A stretch of DNA of 51,487 nucleotides from a virus: the IMG/VR virus record IMGVR_UViG_3300027896_000059, positions 1 through 51,487 of that record. The stretch is one strand, 5' to 3'. The position numbers were made by a program, and so were the translations under genes. Below are positions 8,991 to 17,465 of the stretch, piece after piece (the stretch's first letter is position 1; the number at the start of each line of letters is the position of its first letter). The notes beneath the pieces were generated by a model. It saw nothing but the letters and a program-made list of their open reading frames with translations, was not told the DNA's origin and searched no databases.

Positions 8991-9851
8991 TTATGTAATA
9001 ATGATAGACCAAGTTGAACCTGTAAAGTAGAAAGTTACTTGCCAGTTAGAAACATCTCCAATGAAGTTTTGAACAGAACCTTCAATTGTACTTCCAGAAG
9101 AAGGAGAAACAGTAAGATTATTTGTTTTCCAAGTTGCATTTGCATCAGCAACAGTAACAACAGTACCAGTTGCGGGAGCTGGAGGAAGCGTCAATGTCCA
9201 TGATCCGCCAGTAGTATCAGCGGCAATTCGATCTCCTGCTACTGATTGATAGTTTCCAGACTTTGCAACATAGCTTTGATTAAGCACAGGAGCAACAGCA
9301 GTTGGATTTCCAAGCGCATCAAAACTCACATATTGACCAGATGCTCCAGTAAGTTGATATACAGTATTTGCGGCAAGAGATCCATCAACAACAGATCCAG
9401 TTTTATAAACAATTCCTTGATTGGGAATAATGCTTTCAATTGTTCCCCAGTTTGTAACAGAACCACCAACAGCAACAACAGGGAATTGCGCTTCAGAAGA
9501 TGATGAAGGAGTAAATGCTACAAGTTGTCCAGTAGGAGTAGTAGCTTGGAGTTTTCCAGAGGAAGCAGTAGCTTGACCAGATCCACTACCAAGAAAAACG
9601 GGGTTAGCGACAGAAGCATCAGCCCAGCTCAAAATAGCAGTCGATGCGTTGTAAAAAAGAATGCTATTAGAAGCAAGTGTAGGAACAGTATATTTGCAGT
9701 AAGCAGAATCTTCTCCAACTACACGCTGAATAGTTCCAGATCCAAGTGCTTGGCAATAAGTAGGGAAATTGGGATTGCAAGCAGGAGGCGCATACTGAAC
9801 AGTATTGCATCCGCATCCTCCCCAACCGTTATTGTTACATCCGCATGACAT
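8991..9851 (-). CDS. Fibre-type protein, paralogue 3 (286 residues)
   Basis: The N-terminus is Cys-rich (about eight Cys in the first 50 residues), followed by Ser/Thr/Ala-rich beta repeats. The last 85 residues form the same C-terminal domain found in the next two fibre genes: an AGDRIA motif, a SWTLTLPPAP segment, a VTVADANATW stretch and a NNLTV ... IEG ... Gln-Asn end. This shared end is the main evidence that the three genes are duplicates. The start ATG at 9851 follows an A-rich leader without Shine-Dalgarno. It is probably part of a host-recognition apparatus. Confidence 0.65.
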   Translation of the reverse strand: MSCGCNNNGWGGCGCNTVQYAPPACNPNFPTYCQALGSGTIQRVVGEDSAYCKYTVPTLASNSILFYNASTAILSWADASVANPVFLGSGSGQATASSGKLQATTPTGQLVAFTPSSSSEAQFPVVAVGGSVTNWGTIESIIPNQGIVYKTGSVVDGSLAANTVYQLTGASGQYVSFDALGNPTAVAPVLNQSYVAKSGNYQSVAGDRIAADTTGGSWTLTLPPAPATGTVVTVADANATWKTNNLTVSPSSGSTIEGSVQNFIGDVSNWQVTFYFTGSTWSIIIT

Positions 9852-9889
9852 TTTGTGAAAAGTATATTGTTTTTATTTATCAGTCAAGA

Positions 9890-11314
9890 TTATACCAAAA
9901 TACGCCATGTAGTTCCATCGTATAAAAGATAAATGCTGTAGCTATTTACATTGCATATCAGATTTTGTGCAACTCCTTGAATCGTATTAGATCCACCTGG
10001 TGCAACAGTAAGATTATTTGTTGCCCAAAAGTTCCCAGCATCAGCAATAGTTACCATTGAGTTTGTTGCGGGAGATGTTGGAAGAGTAAGAGTCCATGCT
10101 CCAGAATTTGTATTTGTTGCAATCCTATCTCCAGCCAATGCTGTATATGCTGATGTTTTAGAAAGCCATGCATTTGCACCAACAGACGCAGATAATCCAG
10201 CAGGAGTTACAGCACCAGCAGAAACTCCATTGGCAGTCGTAGCAGTTGTTGCAGTTGTTGCTACTGTTGCTGTAGCCGCATTTCCTGTAGTATTTTGATT
10301 CCATGTAGGAACTGTTCCAGTAAGCCCCGAATACGGAACACTAGATGCAGTAGCGGCATTGCCAGTAGTATTCTGATTCCATGTAGGAACTGTTCCTGTT
10401 AATCCAGAGTATGGAACTGAAGATGCAGTAGCGGCATTTCCAGAAATATTTGTTGACCATGTTGGTGCGCTTGTTCCGTTAGATACAAGAACTTGTCCAA
10501 CTGTTCCAACAGAAGTAAATGCAGTAGTATTTACACCTGTTTGATAAACAACCTCACCAGCAGATCCTCCATTAATGTTGTTTGTAGAAGATGATGTGGT
10601 GGAATTTGTAATCCATCCTAATCCTCCAGATCCATTGCATGAAAGAACTTGACCAGCAGATCCTTGAGCAAGAAATGTTGTAGAAGAAGATCCACTTTGG
10701 TAAACAATTTGACCCGTATTTCCCCCTGCAATATTTGTTGAAGTTGTAGCTGTATTAGCTGTTGTTGCAGAACTTGCAGTTGTTGCAGTAGCCGCATTGC
10801 CAGTAGTGTTCTGATTCCAAATTGGAATTGTTCCTGTCAATCCCGAATATGGAACTGAAGATGCGGTTGTTGCATTTCCAACAGAAAGCGTTGATTGATT
10901 TATCCAAGATGGTGCATTAGAAGAACCATTTACTACAAGAACTTGACCAGATGTTCCAATTGGAAGATTGGTTGTAACAGATGGCGCAGATTGATAAAGC
11001 AATGCTCCAGTAGTTCCGCCAGAAACATTTGATGCTACTGAAGTTGATCCTATTTGGGTTTTTGCGATTTGACCATCACTTGTTACTCCAACAATATAAG
11101 GAAGACTTGTATATTCTTGAATATTTGGAAGATAAACAGGATAAGAAGCAGATCCATCACCCCACCTAGTTGCACTTCCATCATAAACAAGCCAAGAAGC
11201 ATTTAATGGGATATTAAGTCGAGTTACTTGGTTTCCATTTTGCCAAAGAATAGGTGCAACTCCTTGAGAAACAGGAGGAATAATACTAATTGGAACTTGA
11301 GGAGGGCAAGGCAT
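9890..11314 (-). CDS. Fibre-type protein, paralogue 2 (474 residues)
   Basis: After an N-terminal 90-residue virion-attachment-like region, the protein is built of short repeats of the types 'GQVLVSNGTSAPTW' and 'NAATASSVPYSGLTGTVP', which are widespread in tail fibres. A 26-residue block recurs three times, two of the copies adjacent. The C-terminal 85 residues are the AGDRIA/LTLP/VTIAD domain shared with both neighbouring fibre genes, ending in Trp-Arg-Ile-Leu-Val. The gene is separated from paralogue 1 by six bases and from paralogue 3 by 38. Receptor binding is inferred. Confidence 0.7.
   Translation of the reverse strand: MPCPPQVPISIIPPVSQGVAPILWQNGNQVTRLNIPLNASWLVYDGSATRWGDGSASYPVYLPNIQEYTSLPYIVGVTSDGQIAKTQIGSTSVASNVSGGTTGALLYQSAPSVTTNLPIGTSGQVLVVNGSSNAPSWINQSTLSVGNATTASSVPYSGLTGTIPIWNQNTTGNAATATTASSATTANTATTSTNIAGGNTGQIVYQSGSSSTTFLAQGSAGQVLSCNGSGGLGWITNSTTSSSTNNINGGSAGEVVYQTGVNTTAFTSVGTVGQVLVSNGTSAPTWSTNISGNAATASSVPYSGLTGTVPTWNQNTTGNAATASSVPYSGLTGTVPTWNQNTTGNAATATVATTATTATTANGVSAGAVTPAGLSASVGANAWLSKTSAYTALAGDRIATNTNSGAWTLTLPTSPATNSMVTIADAGNFWATNNLTVAPGGSNTIQGVAQNLICNVNSYSIYLLYDGTTWRILV
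10261..10450. repeat. 78-bp in-frame repeats within fibre gene
   Basis: A 78-bp unit encoding PYSGLTGT(V/I)P(T/I)WNQNTTG plus flanking Ala/Ser residues is present in near-identical adjacent copies here, with a third more diverged copy near 10790-10860. Because the unit is a multiple of three, recombination between copies would change fibre length without frame loss. Confidence 0.8.
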
Positions 11315-11320
11315 ATTTTT

Positions 11321-12406
11321 TTATACTAAAATTCTCCATGTTGTTCCATTATAAAGAACATAAAGACTATATCCGCTTACATTACAAATAAGATTTTGAG
11401 CAGATCCTTCAATTGTATTTGAGCCGTTTGGAGCAACAGTAAGATTGTTTGTTGACCAATAGTGATCATTGTCTGCAATAGTTACCATTGTATTTGTTGG
11501 AGGAGATAATGGCAAAGTTAAAGTCCACGATCCTCCAGTTGTTGAAGTTGCAACTCTATCTCCAGCTTGTGCGGTATATGCAGAAGATTTAACAACCCAT
11601 GTATTTGCACCAACATCTGAAGCAAGGCCAGCAGATGTTACAGAAGCCGATGCAACACTATTTGCAATTGTTGCAGTTGAAGCAGTAGCGGCATTTCCAG
11701 AGATATTCGTTGACCAAAATGGAGCAGATGTTCCATTTGAAACCAAAACTTGACCAGACGTTCCAGTTGAAACAAATGAAGTTGCACTAGATCCTGTTTG
11801 ATAAACAATCTGACCCGCTGATCCATTTGCAATTGCTTGAGCTGTTGTTGCGGCTGGAGCACTTGCCCAAACAGGGGTTCCCCCTCCGCTTGAAGTAAGG
11901 ACTTGACCACTTGTTCCAACAGAAGTAAATGCAGTTGTTCCGCTTGCTGTTTGATATGGTATTTCTCCAGCTATACCTCCATTAATATTAGTAGCTAATG
12001 GAACAGAAGTTATCCAATTAGGAGAACTTGTACCATTGCTTTGTAATATTTGACCAGAAGTTCCAGACGCAACAAATGATGTAGTGCTTGCTCCAGATTG
12101 ATACACAATATTACCAGCAGATCCTCCATTAATATTTGTAGCTAACGATGGAGTTGAGTTATAATACGAAAGAACTCCATTATTATCAGATCCTATTAAA
12201 TAACTTGCTGTTCCTTGGTTTATTTTTAGGAAAGGTAATTTAATTGGATTAGTATTAGACCCATCTGCCACAACAAAATTCTGACCATTCCAAGTTTGCA
12301 ACGCAGGATTAGATCCAGGAACAATTGGCATAGTCTGACCACACCCTGTATAGCATCCACTTTGGCTATTCCAAGGATTACAAGTCTGATTTTGTGGATA
12401 TTGCAT
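11321..12406 (-). CDS. Fibre-type protein, paralogue 1 (361 residues)
   Basis: The frame extends back to 12433, but the ATG at 12406 opens just past the endolysin stop (12417) and is preferred. The N-terminal 80 residues contain four Cys and a Pro/Asn-rich attachment-like segment. The middle consists of 'GTSGQ(V/I)L.SNGTS.P.W' repeats. The final 85 residues are the domain shared with the two downstream fibre genes (AGDRVA, SWTLTLPLSP, MVTIAD, NNLTVAPNGSNTIEG), ending in Trp-Arg-Ile-Leu-Val. The strong similarity to paralogue 2 over that end indicates tandem duplication. Confidence 0.7.
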   Translation of the reverse strand: MQYPQNQTCNPWNSQSGCYTGCGQTMPIVPGSNPALQTWNGQNFVVADGSNTNPIKLPFLKINQGTASYLIGSDNNGVLSYYNSTPSLATNINGGSAGNIVYQSGASTTSFVASGTSGQILQSNGTSSPNWITSVPLATNINGGIAGEIPYQTASGTTAFTSVGTSGQVLTSSGGGTPVWASAPAATTAQAIANGSAGQIVYQTGSSATSFVSTGTSGQVLVSNGTSAPFWSTNISGNAATASTATIANSVASASVTSAGLASDVGANTWVVKSSAYTAQAGDRVATSTTGGSWTLTLPLSPPTNTMVTIADNDHYWSTNNLTVAPNGSNTIEGSAQNLICNVSGYSLYVLYNGTTWRILV

Positions 12407-12416
12407 CGGCGTGATA

Positions 12417-12854
12417 CTATACAACTCCAGCAACTTTAGACAAGTCGATAACCCTAGAAATCCAACCTTTGCGGAATTTTGATAATTTTGGCTTTTGATC
12501 AGCTAACCTATTATAGAAATCTATTCTTTCTTGCTGATATTTCTTTGGATCTCTTGCGGATGAAGTAAGGAATTGTTGCGCTCTACCAACTCCACAATTT
12601 ACAGCGGCATCGAAAAATAACCAATCCAAAGGGGAGTTAAGATGTTCACACCCATCTTTTACCCATTCAGACCAATAAATGTCTGTAGCTTGCTCTGAAG
12701 TAAGATTTTTGATGTCAACATTAGGATGCGAGCGCTGATCAATTCCAAATTTTGTGCAACCTCCTGGATCATCTGGATCATTCTCAAATGTCCTTCCCTC
12801 ATGGTCAAATAACCAAGGGATAATCTTATCTCTAAAGCGAGTGGTCATTGTCAA
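12417..12854 (-). CDS. Endolysin, glycoside hydrolase 108-type muramidase
   Basis: The product is 145 residues (143 from the alternative ATG at 12848). It starts with the helix and HEG motif of GH108 N-acetylmuramidases, with the catalytic Glu at about residue 19, followed by the family segment NDPDDPGGCTKFGI and a later DAAVNCG helix typical of the fold. It would cleave the glycan strands of peptidoglycan at lysis. The N-terminal part has no signal peptide, so it needs a holin to cross the inner membrane. It overlaps the end of a two-membrane-segment gene that is a good holin candidate and lies directly after the spanin, forming a lysis cassette. Confidence 0.85.
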   Translation of the reverse strand: MTMTTRFRDKIIPWLFDHEGRTFENDPDDPGGCTKFGIDQRSHPNVDIKNLTSEQATDIYWSEWVKDGCEHLNSPLDWLFFDAAVNCGVGRAQQFLTSSARDPKKYQQERIDFYNRLADQKPKLSKFRKGWISRVIDLSKVAGVV

Positions 12855-13197
12855 AATAACGAGGCTTGTAAACCCTTTGATTTACTTCCGTTTCGGGAGC
12901 TTCAGCATTAGAGTCGATCTTTTCATCAATATCCATGTGCTGAAGAGCTGATACGGCTTTCCAATCCATGACTGCTGTTCCTGTAATCAGCGTTGTCACA
13001 ACAGCACCAAAAAACATAACTACTAAATTTGCAAGTTCAACAATTTCTTTTGCCGCTTCCGCATGAGTTAGTATCAATAATGCAGATCCAGTAAAAACAA
13101 GAAGAACACACAACGATCCAAAAATCGCATAAAGACACTTCTTTGATTCCATTGGACGCTGAGTTAGCTTTTGCTGAATAACATCCTTATTTTTCAT
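12832..13197 (-). CDS. Holin-like protein with two membrane segments
   Basis: The protein is 121 residues. Two hydrophobic stretches, at about residues 21-44 and 55-75, are separated by a short charged loop. The N-terminus is basic and the long C-terminal tail is acidic and soluble. It lies between the spanin and the endolysin, the usual place for a holin. No family motif is visible. The 66-residue gene at 13598 is an alternative holin, and the pair may act as holin and antiholin. Confidence 0.55.
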   Translation of the reverse strand: MKNKDVIQQKLTQRPMESKKCLYAIFGSLCVLLVFTGSALLILTHAEAAKEIVELANLVVMFFGAVVTTLITGTAVMDWKAVSALQHMDIDEKIDSNAEAPETEVNQRVYKPRYFDNDHSL

Positions 13198-13232
13198 TTT
13201 TCAAGGTACAATGCGGCCTGCTCTTTTGGGCT

Positions 13233-13601
13233 TCACAGAGCAAACCGCCATGCTGTTTTAATTCCAATATATCCAATAACGCATAGGATTGAAACAATCG
13301 CAATACCCCTCCAAAACCATAGTTCTTTTAATGCCTTCTCTTGCTTGTCGTGCCAATACACAACATCATTTTGAGCCTTTGCTAGATCCTTTGCTTGCTT
13401 ATCAACTTGTACTTCGTAAGAAGTAATAGCAGATTCTAGGTTGCTAATAGCCTTCTGACCTTCTGGTTTTACCAACGGCTTTAGCTTTTCAACAGAAGTG
13501 CGAACCGCAACAACAGATGGAGCCGCATAGGTTTCTTTTTCTTTATTGGACGCACATCCAATAAGAATTATAGACGCACATACAATAAGAATGTTTTTCA
13601 C
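13233..13601 (-). CDS. Unimolecular spanin (u-spanin) candidate
   Basis: The start is a GTG at 13601 that overlaps the preceding stop (GTGA). Residues 1-16 form a lipoprotein signal with a lipobox Leu-Ile-Gly-Cys (Cys16). The residue after Cys is Ala, not Asp, so sorting to the outer membrane is expected. Residues about 30-92 are charged and likely coiled coil. Residues about 97-116 form a C-terminal membrane segment. Lipid anchor at one end and membrane segment at the other is the architecture of T1 gp11-type u-spanins, which fuse the inner and outer membranes in the last step of lysis. This implies a host with an outer membrane. Confidence 0.75.
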   Translation of the reverse strand: MKNILIVCASIILIGCASNKEKETYAAPSVVAVRTSVEKLKPLVKPEGQKAISNLESAITSYEVQVDKQAKDLAKAQNDVVYWHDKQEKALKELWFWRGIAIVSILCVIGYIGIKTAWRFAL

Positions 13602-13798
13602 TTGTTCCTGTTTTTGTGATCTGCGTATAGATCGTAAACAAGTTTAGCAAAAGAAGCTAAGCCTACAAGAATACCAATCACCATACTCGCAACACGAAGT
13701 TCAAGATCAAGAGTAGGATCAAGACTAACAACAGCGGCGGCAATAGGCGCAGTCATCCCAATGGCTCCAGTAGCGGCAGTATCAAAGTGATGAACCAT
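13598..13798 (-). CDS. Small membrane protein in lysis cassette, 66 residues
   Basis: The protein has a hydrophobic Ala/Val/Ile-rich segment at about residues 13-26 and a clearer one at about 36-57, followed by a basic tail with Asp/His/Lys/Arg. It is directly upstream of the spanin with a GTGA overlap. Small size, two hydrophobic segments and a charged end fit a holin or antiholin. It is not recognisable by family. Confidence 0.5.
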   Translation of the reverse strand: MVHHFDTAATGAIGMTAPIAAAVVSLDPTLDLELRVASMVIGILVGLASFAKLVYDLYADHKNRNK

Positions 13799-13800
13799 GA

Positions 13801-14121
13801 TTATTTCTTTTTATGAGGTTGAGGAAATAATGCGAGAATTGCTTTTTCAATTTCTATATTTCCACCTTTTACATTAAGAAGATCACTAAGCCTTGCGTCA
13901 GTATCTGCATCAGTAAATTGACCAATAGAAGAATACGGAGGCGTAGTGTGCTGATTCCAAAGAATCACACTTACATTAACTCCTTTAATTCTAGCGATAG
14001 CCTGTTGCTGTTGATTGTCATAACTTACGCTATAATCAATATTTGTAAGTGTAGTTGGAGCAATTGCCTTTCCATTAACAGGAGAAGGAGAAATCGTAAT
14101 TGGAGAAGTTAGAGTAATCAT
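13801..14121 (-). CDS. Hypothetical protein, 106 residues
   Basis: Beta-rich N-terminal half with Ser/Thr/Pro repeats, then a segment with 'GVNVSVILWNQ' and an acidic helix; it ends in a basic His-Lys-Lys-Lys tail. It lies between the LamG fibre gene and the lysis cassette with gaps of two bases on each side. Similar short proteins in other podoviruses are unassigned. Confidence 0.55.
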   Translation of the reverse strand: MITLTSPITISPSPVNGKAIAPTTLTNIDYSVSYDNQQQQAIARIKGVNVSVILWNQHTTPPYSSIGQFTDADTDARLSDLLNVKGGNIEIEKAILALFPQPHKKK

Positions 14122-14123
14122 AG

Positions 14124-15800
14124 TTATACATTAATAAACCAAGGAAGATGAAGCAACCTAGAAATCCAGTTTGTTCCTAATGCGGCTGCACCACCACCTC
14201 CAGAAATATTTACACCAAATGATATAGATCCATAAGGGGCTGATGCATTCAAATTTCCAAGAGAATTATGAGTCCATGAATTATCTAAAGAAGTTGCGCT
14301 TTCATAATTTGCAATTCCATTTATTATACTATGGTTATTATATGCTCCCGTTTGGAATGTTACATCTCCATAAATTGTTGCATTGTAAACTTGTGAATTA
14401 TTGGAAAAGTTTGCTCCATTGGAAATTGTAATTGTTATTCCAGAAAGTTCACCTCCTGCAGTAGTCAAAGAATTAATTATTGGATTTGAAGCTCCACTGT
14501 TTTGAGTAATTGCTGAAATTGGTGAAATAAAAACATCTGTAGATGCATCTGGAATAAGCTGAATGCCTGATGCATTTATTGGACGAGTTGTATAAGTATT
14601 ATCTGACCACCAGTTTAATAAATTATTAAAGTCTCCATCATTTCCACCACCTGATGCTTGGTCATTAAACCATTGAGGTGATTTAGCTGACCATCCAATA
14701 TAACTAACAGTTCCATCTACAATACCGCCAATAGGGTATGTTCCTTCACCTCCATCGTAATAAACATATGCATTTCCAAGAACATGACCTAAATTTGTTG
14801 CGTAATTGCGTAAAGTCAAATCTGCCTCCAAAACAGCACTAGATGAAATATAAGAAGAATCATGTACAGAAGTTACATTTCCAACGCAAATTCCATTAAA
14901 TACGGAAGAACCATATAGCTGAACAAGATTTGTTGCGTTTAATGTTACAGATACACCCCAATTTGAACTATAAATAGTAGCATTTAAGCAATAACAAGTT
15001 CCATTTCCAGATGTATTTTTAGTAACATCTCCATAAATATTTACAACAGTTGTAGAATCAGGAAGTGAAGTTGCTTGTATAGTAAATCCAGAATCTTGCC
15101 ACCAGTTAAGAATATTTCCCCAATCTCCATCAGATTGTGAATTATTGTAGTAAAGTATTAAAAATGGGTACGGCAATCCAGTTCCATTATTATAAAGAGA
15201 TGTTACATCATTAACAGATAATGCACGATTCCAAACTCCAACTTCATCAACCAATCCATTGAAATATCCAGATCCAGAACCAGCTACATCTAATCCAAGT
15301 TGTATTGCAGAAAGAACATCGGAGTTATTAGAAGAATTTCCAATATTTGTTCCATTAAGATAAAAGTTAATAGTGGAACCATCATTTGTTATTGTTAAGA
15401 AATTCCACGATCCAACAGCAGGAAATGAGCTTCCATTAATAAATGTGCCAGTACTTTGGCTATAAAGCTGAAAATTTGGCGGGGAAATAATCGTATCTAA
15501 ACCCGCAGATGGGCCATTAATAGAAAGCGGGCCATCATATGCAGAAATTTGTGATCTTTGATTAAACCAAAGAGAAACTGAAAATGTAGATAGCGACGAC
15601 CATTGTGATAAATTGGTTTTTAAGCTAGAACCGTCTCCAGAAAAAGATGCAGATCCATTTCCAAGAAAACCAGATCCAAGGGTTACGGCTCCATTAGCTG
15701 TAAGAGAAACTCCATTTGGAGTAGAATCATTAAGATTTACTCCTCCAGAACCATTATTATTTAGATTCCAGTAAGCTAAAATGCCGTCTGTTAAGGCCAT
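14124..15800 (-). CDS. Tail fibre/appendage with LamG-like (concanavalin-type) domain
   Basis: The product is 558 residues. Residues about 1-210 have the pattern of a laminin G-like jelly roll: 'GILAYWNL' opening, a 'FSVSLWFNQR' strand, 'WNFLTITNDGSTINFYLNG', and 'FNGLVDEVGVWNRALS' near the end. These domains bind sugars or proteins. Two copies of a second motif follow at about 220-300 and 370-440, each with an (I/L)LNWW core, a Ser/Asp-rich turn and an 'STxVxI' strand, suggesting repeated beta modules. It is probably a host-recognition protein. It sits between small structural genes and the lysis cassette. Confidence 0.65.
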   Translation of the reverse strand: MALTDGILAYWNLNNNGSGGVNLNDSTPNGVSLTANGAVTLGSGFLGNGSASFSGDGSSLKTNLSQWSSLSTFSVSLWFNQRSQISAYDGPLSINGPSAGLDTIISPPNFQLYSQSTGTFINGSSFPAVGSWNFLTITNDGSTINFYLNGTNIGNSSNNSDVLSAIQLGLDVAGSGSGYFNGLVDEVGVWNRALSVNDVTSLYNNGTGLPYPFLILYYNNSQSDGDWGNILNWWQDSGFTIQATSLPDSTTVVNIYGDVTKNTSGNGTCYCLNATIYSSNWGVSVTLNATNLVQLYGSSVFNGICVGNVTSVHDSSYISSSAVLEADLTLRNYATNLGHVLGNAYVYYDGGEGTYPIGGIVDGTVSYIGWSAKSPQWFNDQASGGGNDGDFNNLLNWWSDNTYTTRPINASGIQLIPDASTDVFISPISAITQNSGASNPIINSLTTAGGELSGITITISNGANFSNNSQVYNATIYGDVTFQTGAYNNHSIINGIANYESATSLDNSWTHNSLGNLNASAPYGSISFGVNISGGGGAAALGTNWISRLLHLPWFINV

Positions 15801-15802
15801 GA

Positions 15803-16063
15803 TTAGCTAGTGCGAAGAATATCCGTAATGTTGTTGCTACCATCAAACGTGATAGCAATCGTAGCCACAACAACACCTTGATTTAGGCAAGTGATTAGAC
15901 CTGGCTGTGCAGGAGTGCCGCTATTATAGTTAGAAAATTGGACTTCCGTATAAGTAGGAAGATTGAATCCAGCAGTAGCATTCCATATATTATAAAGTTG
16001 CTCGGATTCATTTGTAGTGTTCCATCCGCCTAGACCAGAAGTAGAGTTGTCGTAAATACTCAT
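15803..16063 (-). CDS. Hypothetical structural-block protein, 86 residues
   Basis: Short protein with Asn/Ser/Thr-rich, probably beta structure and few charged residues. It starts with an ATG in an A/T-rich leader overlapping the stop of the upstream membrane-protein gene by four bases. No known family was recognised. A minor tail role is inferred from position only. Confidence 0.5.
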   Translation of the reverse strand: MSIYDNSTSGLGGWNTTNESEQLYNIWNATAGFNLPTYTEVQFSNYNSGTPAQPGLITCLNQGVVVATIAITFDGSNNITDILRTS

Positions 16064-16296
16064 ATTTTAGATTTTACATTTAGCAGATACGCAATAGATA
16101 TTGCAAGGTAAACTATAGCTCCTGTGATATTTTTTTCTATCACACCCATTTTTAACAAATCTTTTCTTACTAGATTATAGCAAATTTGCATACGCACAGT
16201 ACCCATGTATTTGCTTTCATGCTGAGAGATAACGCTTTCTTTAGCGAGTTGATAGCACTTAAAGAAAATGTTTATATCTGTAAATAATTTATGCAT
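16060..16296 (-). CDS. Small protein with C-terminal membrane segment, 78 residues
   Basis: Start chosen at the ATG at 16296, eight bases inside the previous gene; a longer frame from 16329 lacks such a start. The first 50 residues are a charged helical domain. Residues about 56-72 are hydrophobic, followed by a Lys-rich end. It could be a lysis- or entry-related membrane protein. It is not recognised. Confidence 0.5.
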   Translation of the reverse strand: MHKLFTDINIFFKCYQLAKESVISQHESKYMGTVRMQICYNLVRKDLLKMGVIEKNITGAIVYLAISIAYLLNVKSKI

Positions 16297-16543
16297 CTTG
16301 CCAAGTAAATATATCTTTTGATTGATCATAGATCATTCCAACTCCAGCATAATGACCTCTAAATGGAGGCTTTCCATCTGGCAATCCATCTAAACCATAA
16401 TGAATGCCATCTCTAGTATTGTAACTAGTTTGCTTGTAAACGTCACCTGTGCGAGAAGAAAGATCATTTTCATTATCTTCATCGCGTCCAACAACAACGC
16501 AAATTACAACATTATTAAAATCCAATTTTGCAAAGTGTGCCAT
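16289..16543 (-). CDS. Conserved small phage protein (MAHFAKLD-type)
   Basis: The 84-residue product begins Met-Ala-His-Phe-Ala-Lys-Leu-Asp, then a VVxVVVGRDED segment and a 'SYNTRDGIHYG' segment. I recognise this pattern from small proteins of unknown function common in cyanophages and other marine phages, often near tail or neck genes. The ATG at 16543 is preferred to the TTG two codons upstream. It lies one base-gap group after the glycine-rich gene. Function is unknown. Confidence 0.7.
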   Translation of the reverse strand: MAHFAKLDFNNVVICVVVGRDEDNENDLSSRTGDVYKQTSYNTRDGIHYGLDGLPDGKPPFRGHYAGVGMIYDQSKDIFTWQDA

Positions 16544-16545
16544 GC

Positions 16546-17463
16546 TCAAGAGAAAGTTACTGTTTCAGAAGTCGTGCTGGTAGCTGTAATATCATAAGTC
16601 GTAAATCCTCCTGATGTCGAGCTTGTCTGAGTTACACCACCAGAAAAAGTTGCTGTTAGTGAACTTGGGATGCGGATAGAAACACAACCAGACCCTCCAG
16701 CCATCCCTGCTTGCGCTCCAGCACTTGATGAGTTGCCTTGCCCTCCTGCACCCCCTCCTGTGTTGGCGGTTCCGTTAGCGGCAGACACATAAGTAATTCC
16801 TCCTGTAACATAAGCTCCAGCCCCTCCTCCTCCATTCCCACCAGCGGGAGAAGATGTTGGAACAGAAGAAGTTCCGAATCCAGAAGTTCCCCCTCCGCAA
16901 ATGTATAAAGTGCCAGAAACATTTTGCCCAAGAGTTGATCCTGTAACGGGATTAATAACCCCAACTCCACCAGATCCGATTACAGATGTCGTTCCAGTTA
17001 CTCCTGCTCCACCAGCACCCCCTCCTCCTCCACCATATCCTATACTAGTAAGAAATCCTCCAGAGTTTCCTTGTGACGAAATTATAGCAATGCTTGCTTT
17101 TGCATTTCCAGAACTTGACCCAGATCCACCTCCAGACCCACCATTTGATCCTGCATAATTTACAATTGGCGAATATCCTCCACCGAGAGCTATTAAAACA
17201 TCAAATAAAGAATTATTTCCGCTTGTTCCAAAACGTGTAGGCCCACTTGCCACCGAAGAACCAGCAGTCCCGCCAGATCCAATAGTTAATGCATATGCTT
17301 TTCCTTTCACTATTGGATATGTAGATTGATAAACATATCCTCCAGCTCCCGCTCCTGACATTCCTGCTGTGGTGGTTTGATTTCCAGAGCTACCTCCCCC
17401 TCCACCAACAACAAGAACGCTTGCAGTATATGTTTGCGTTCCAGATGATCCGAAAAATGGCAT
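16546..17463 (-). CDS. Glycine-rich tail/adhesin-like protein
   Basis: The product is 305 residues with long Gly runs (VVGGGGGSSG, YGGGGGGAGGAG, GGNGGGGAG) interleaved with Ser, Thr, Asn. It has a 'GKAYALTIGSGG' segment typical of phage and bacterial glycine-rich domain proteins, which may pack as polyglycine II bundles at fibre tips. The final 35 residues are a small Thr/Ser-rich beta domain. It lies in the tail-fibre cluster, so a receptor-contact or adhesin role is plausible but not shown. Confidence 0.65.
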   Translation of the reverse strand: MPFFGSSGTQTYTASVLVVGGGGGSSGNQTTTAGMSGAGAGGYVYQSTYPIVKGKAYALTIGSGGTAGSSVASGPTRFGTSGNNSLFDVLIALGGGYSPIVNYAGSNGGSGGGSGSSSGNAKASIAIISSQGNSGGFLTSIGYGGGGGGAGGAGVTGTTSVIGSGGVGVINPVTGSTLGQNVSGTLYICGGGTSGFGTSSVPTSSPAGGNGGGGAGAYVTGGITYVSAANGTANTGGGAGGQGNSSSAGAQAGMAGGSGCVSIRIPSSLTATFSGGVTQTSSTSGGFTTYDITATSTTSETVTFS

Positions 17464-17465
17464 AA

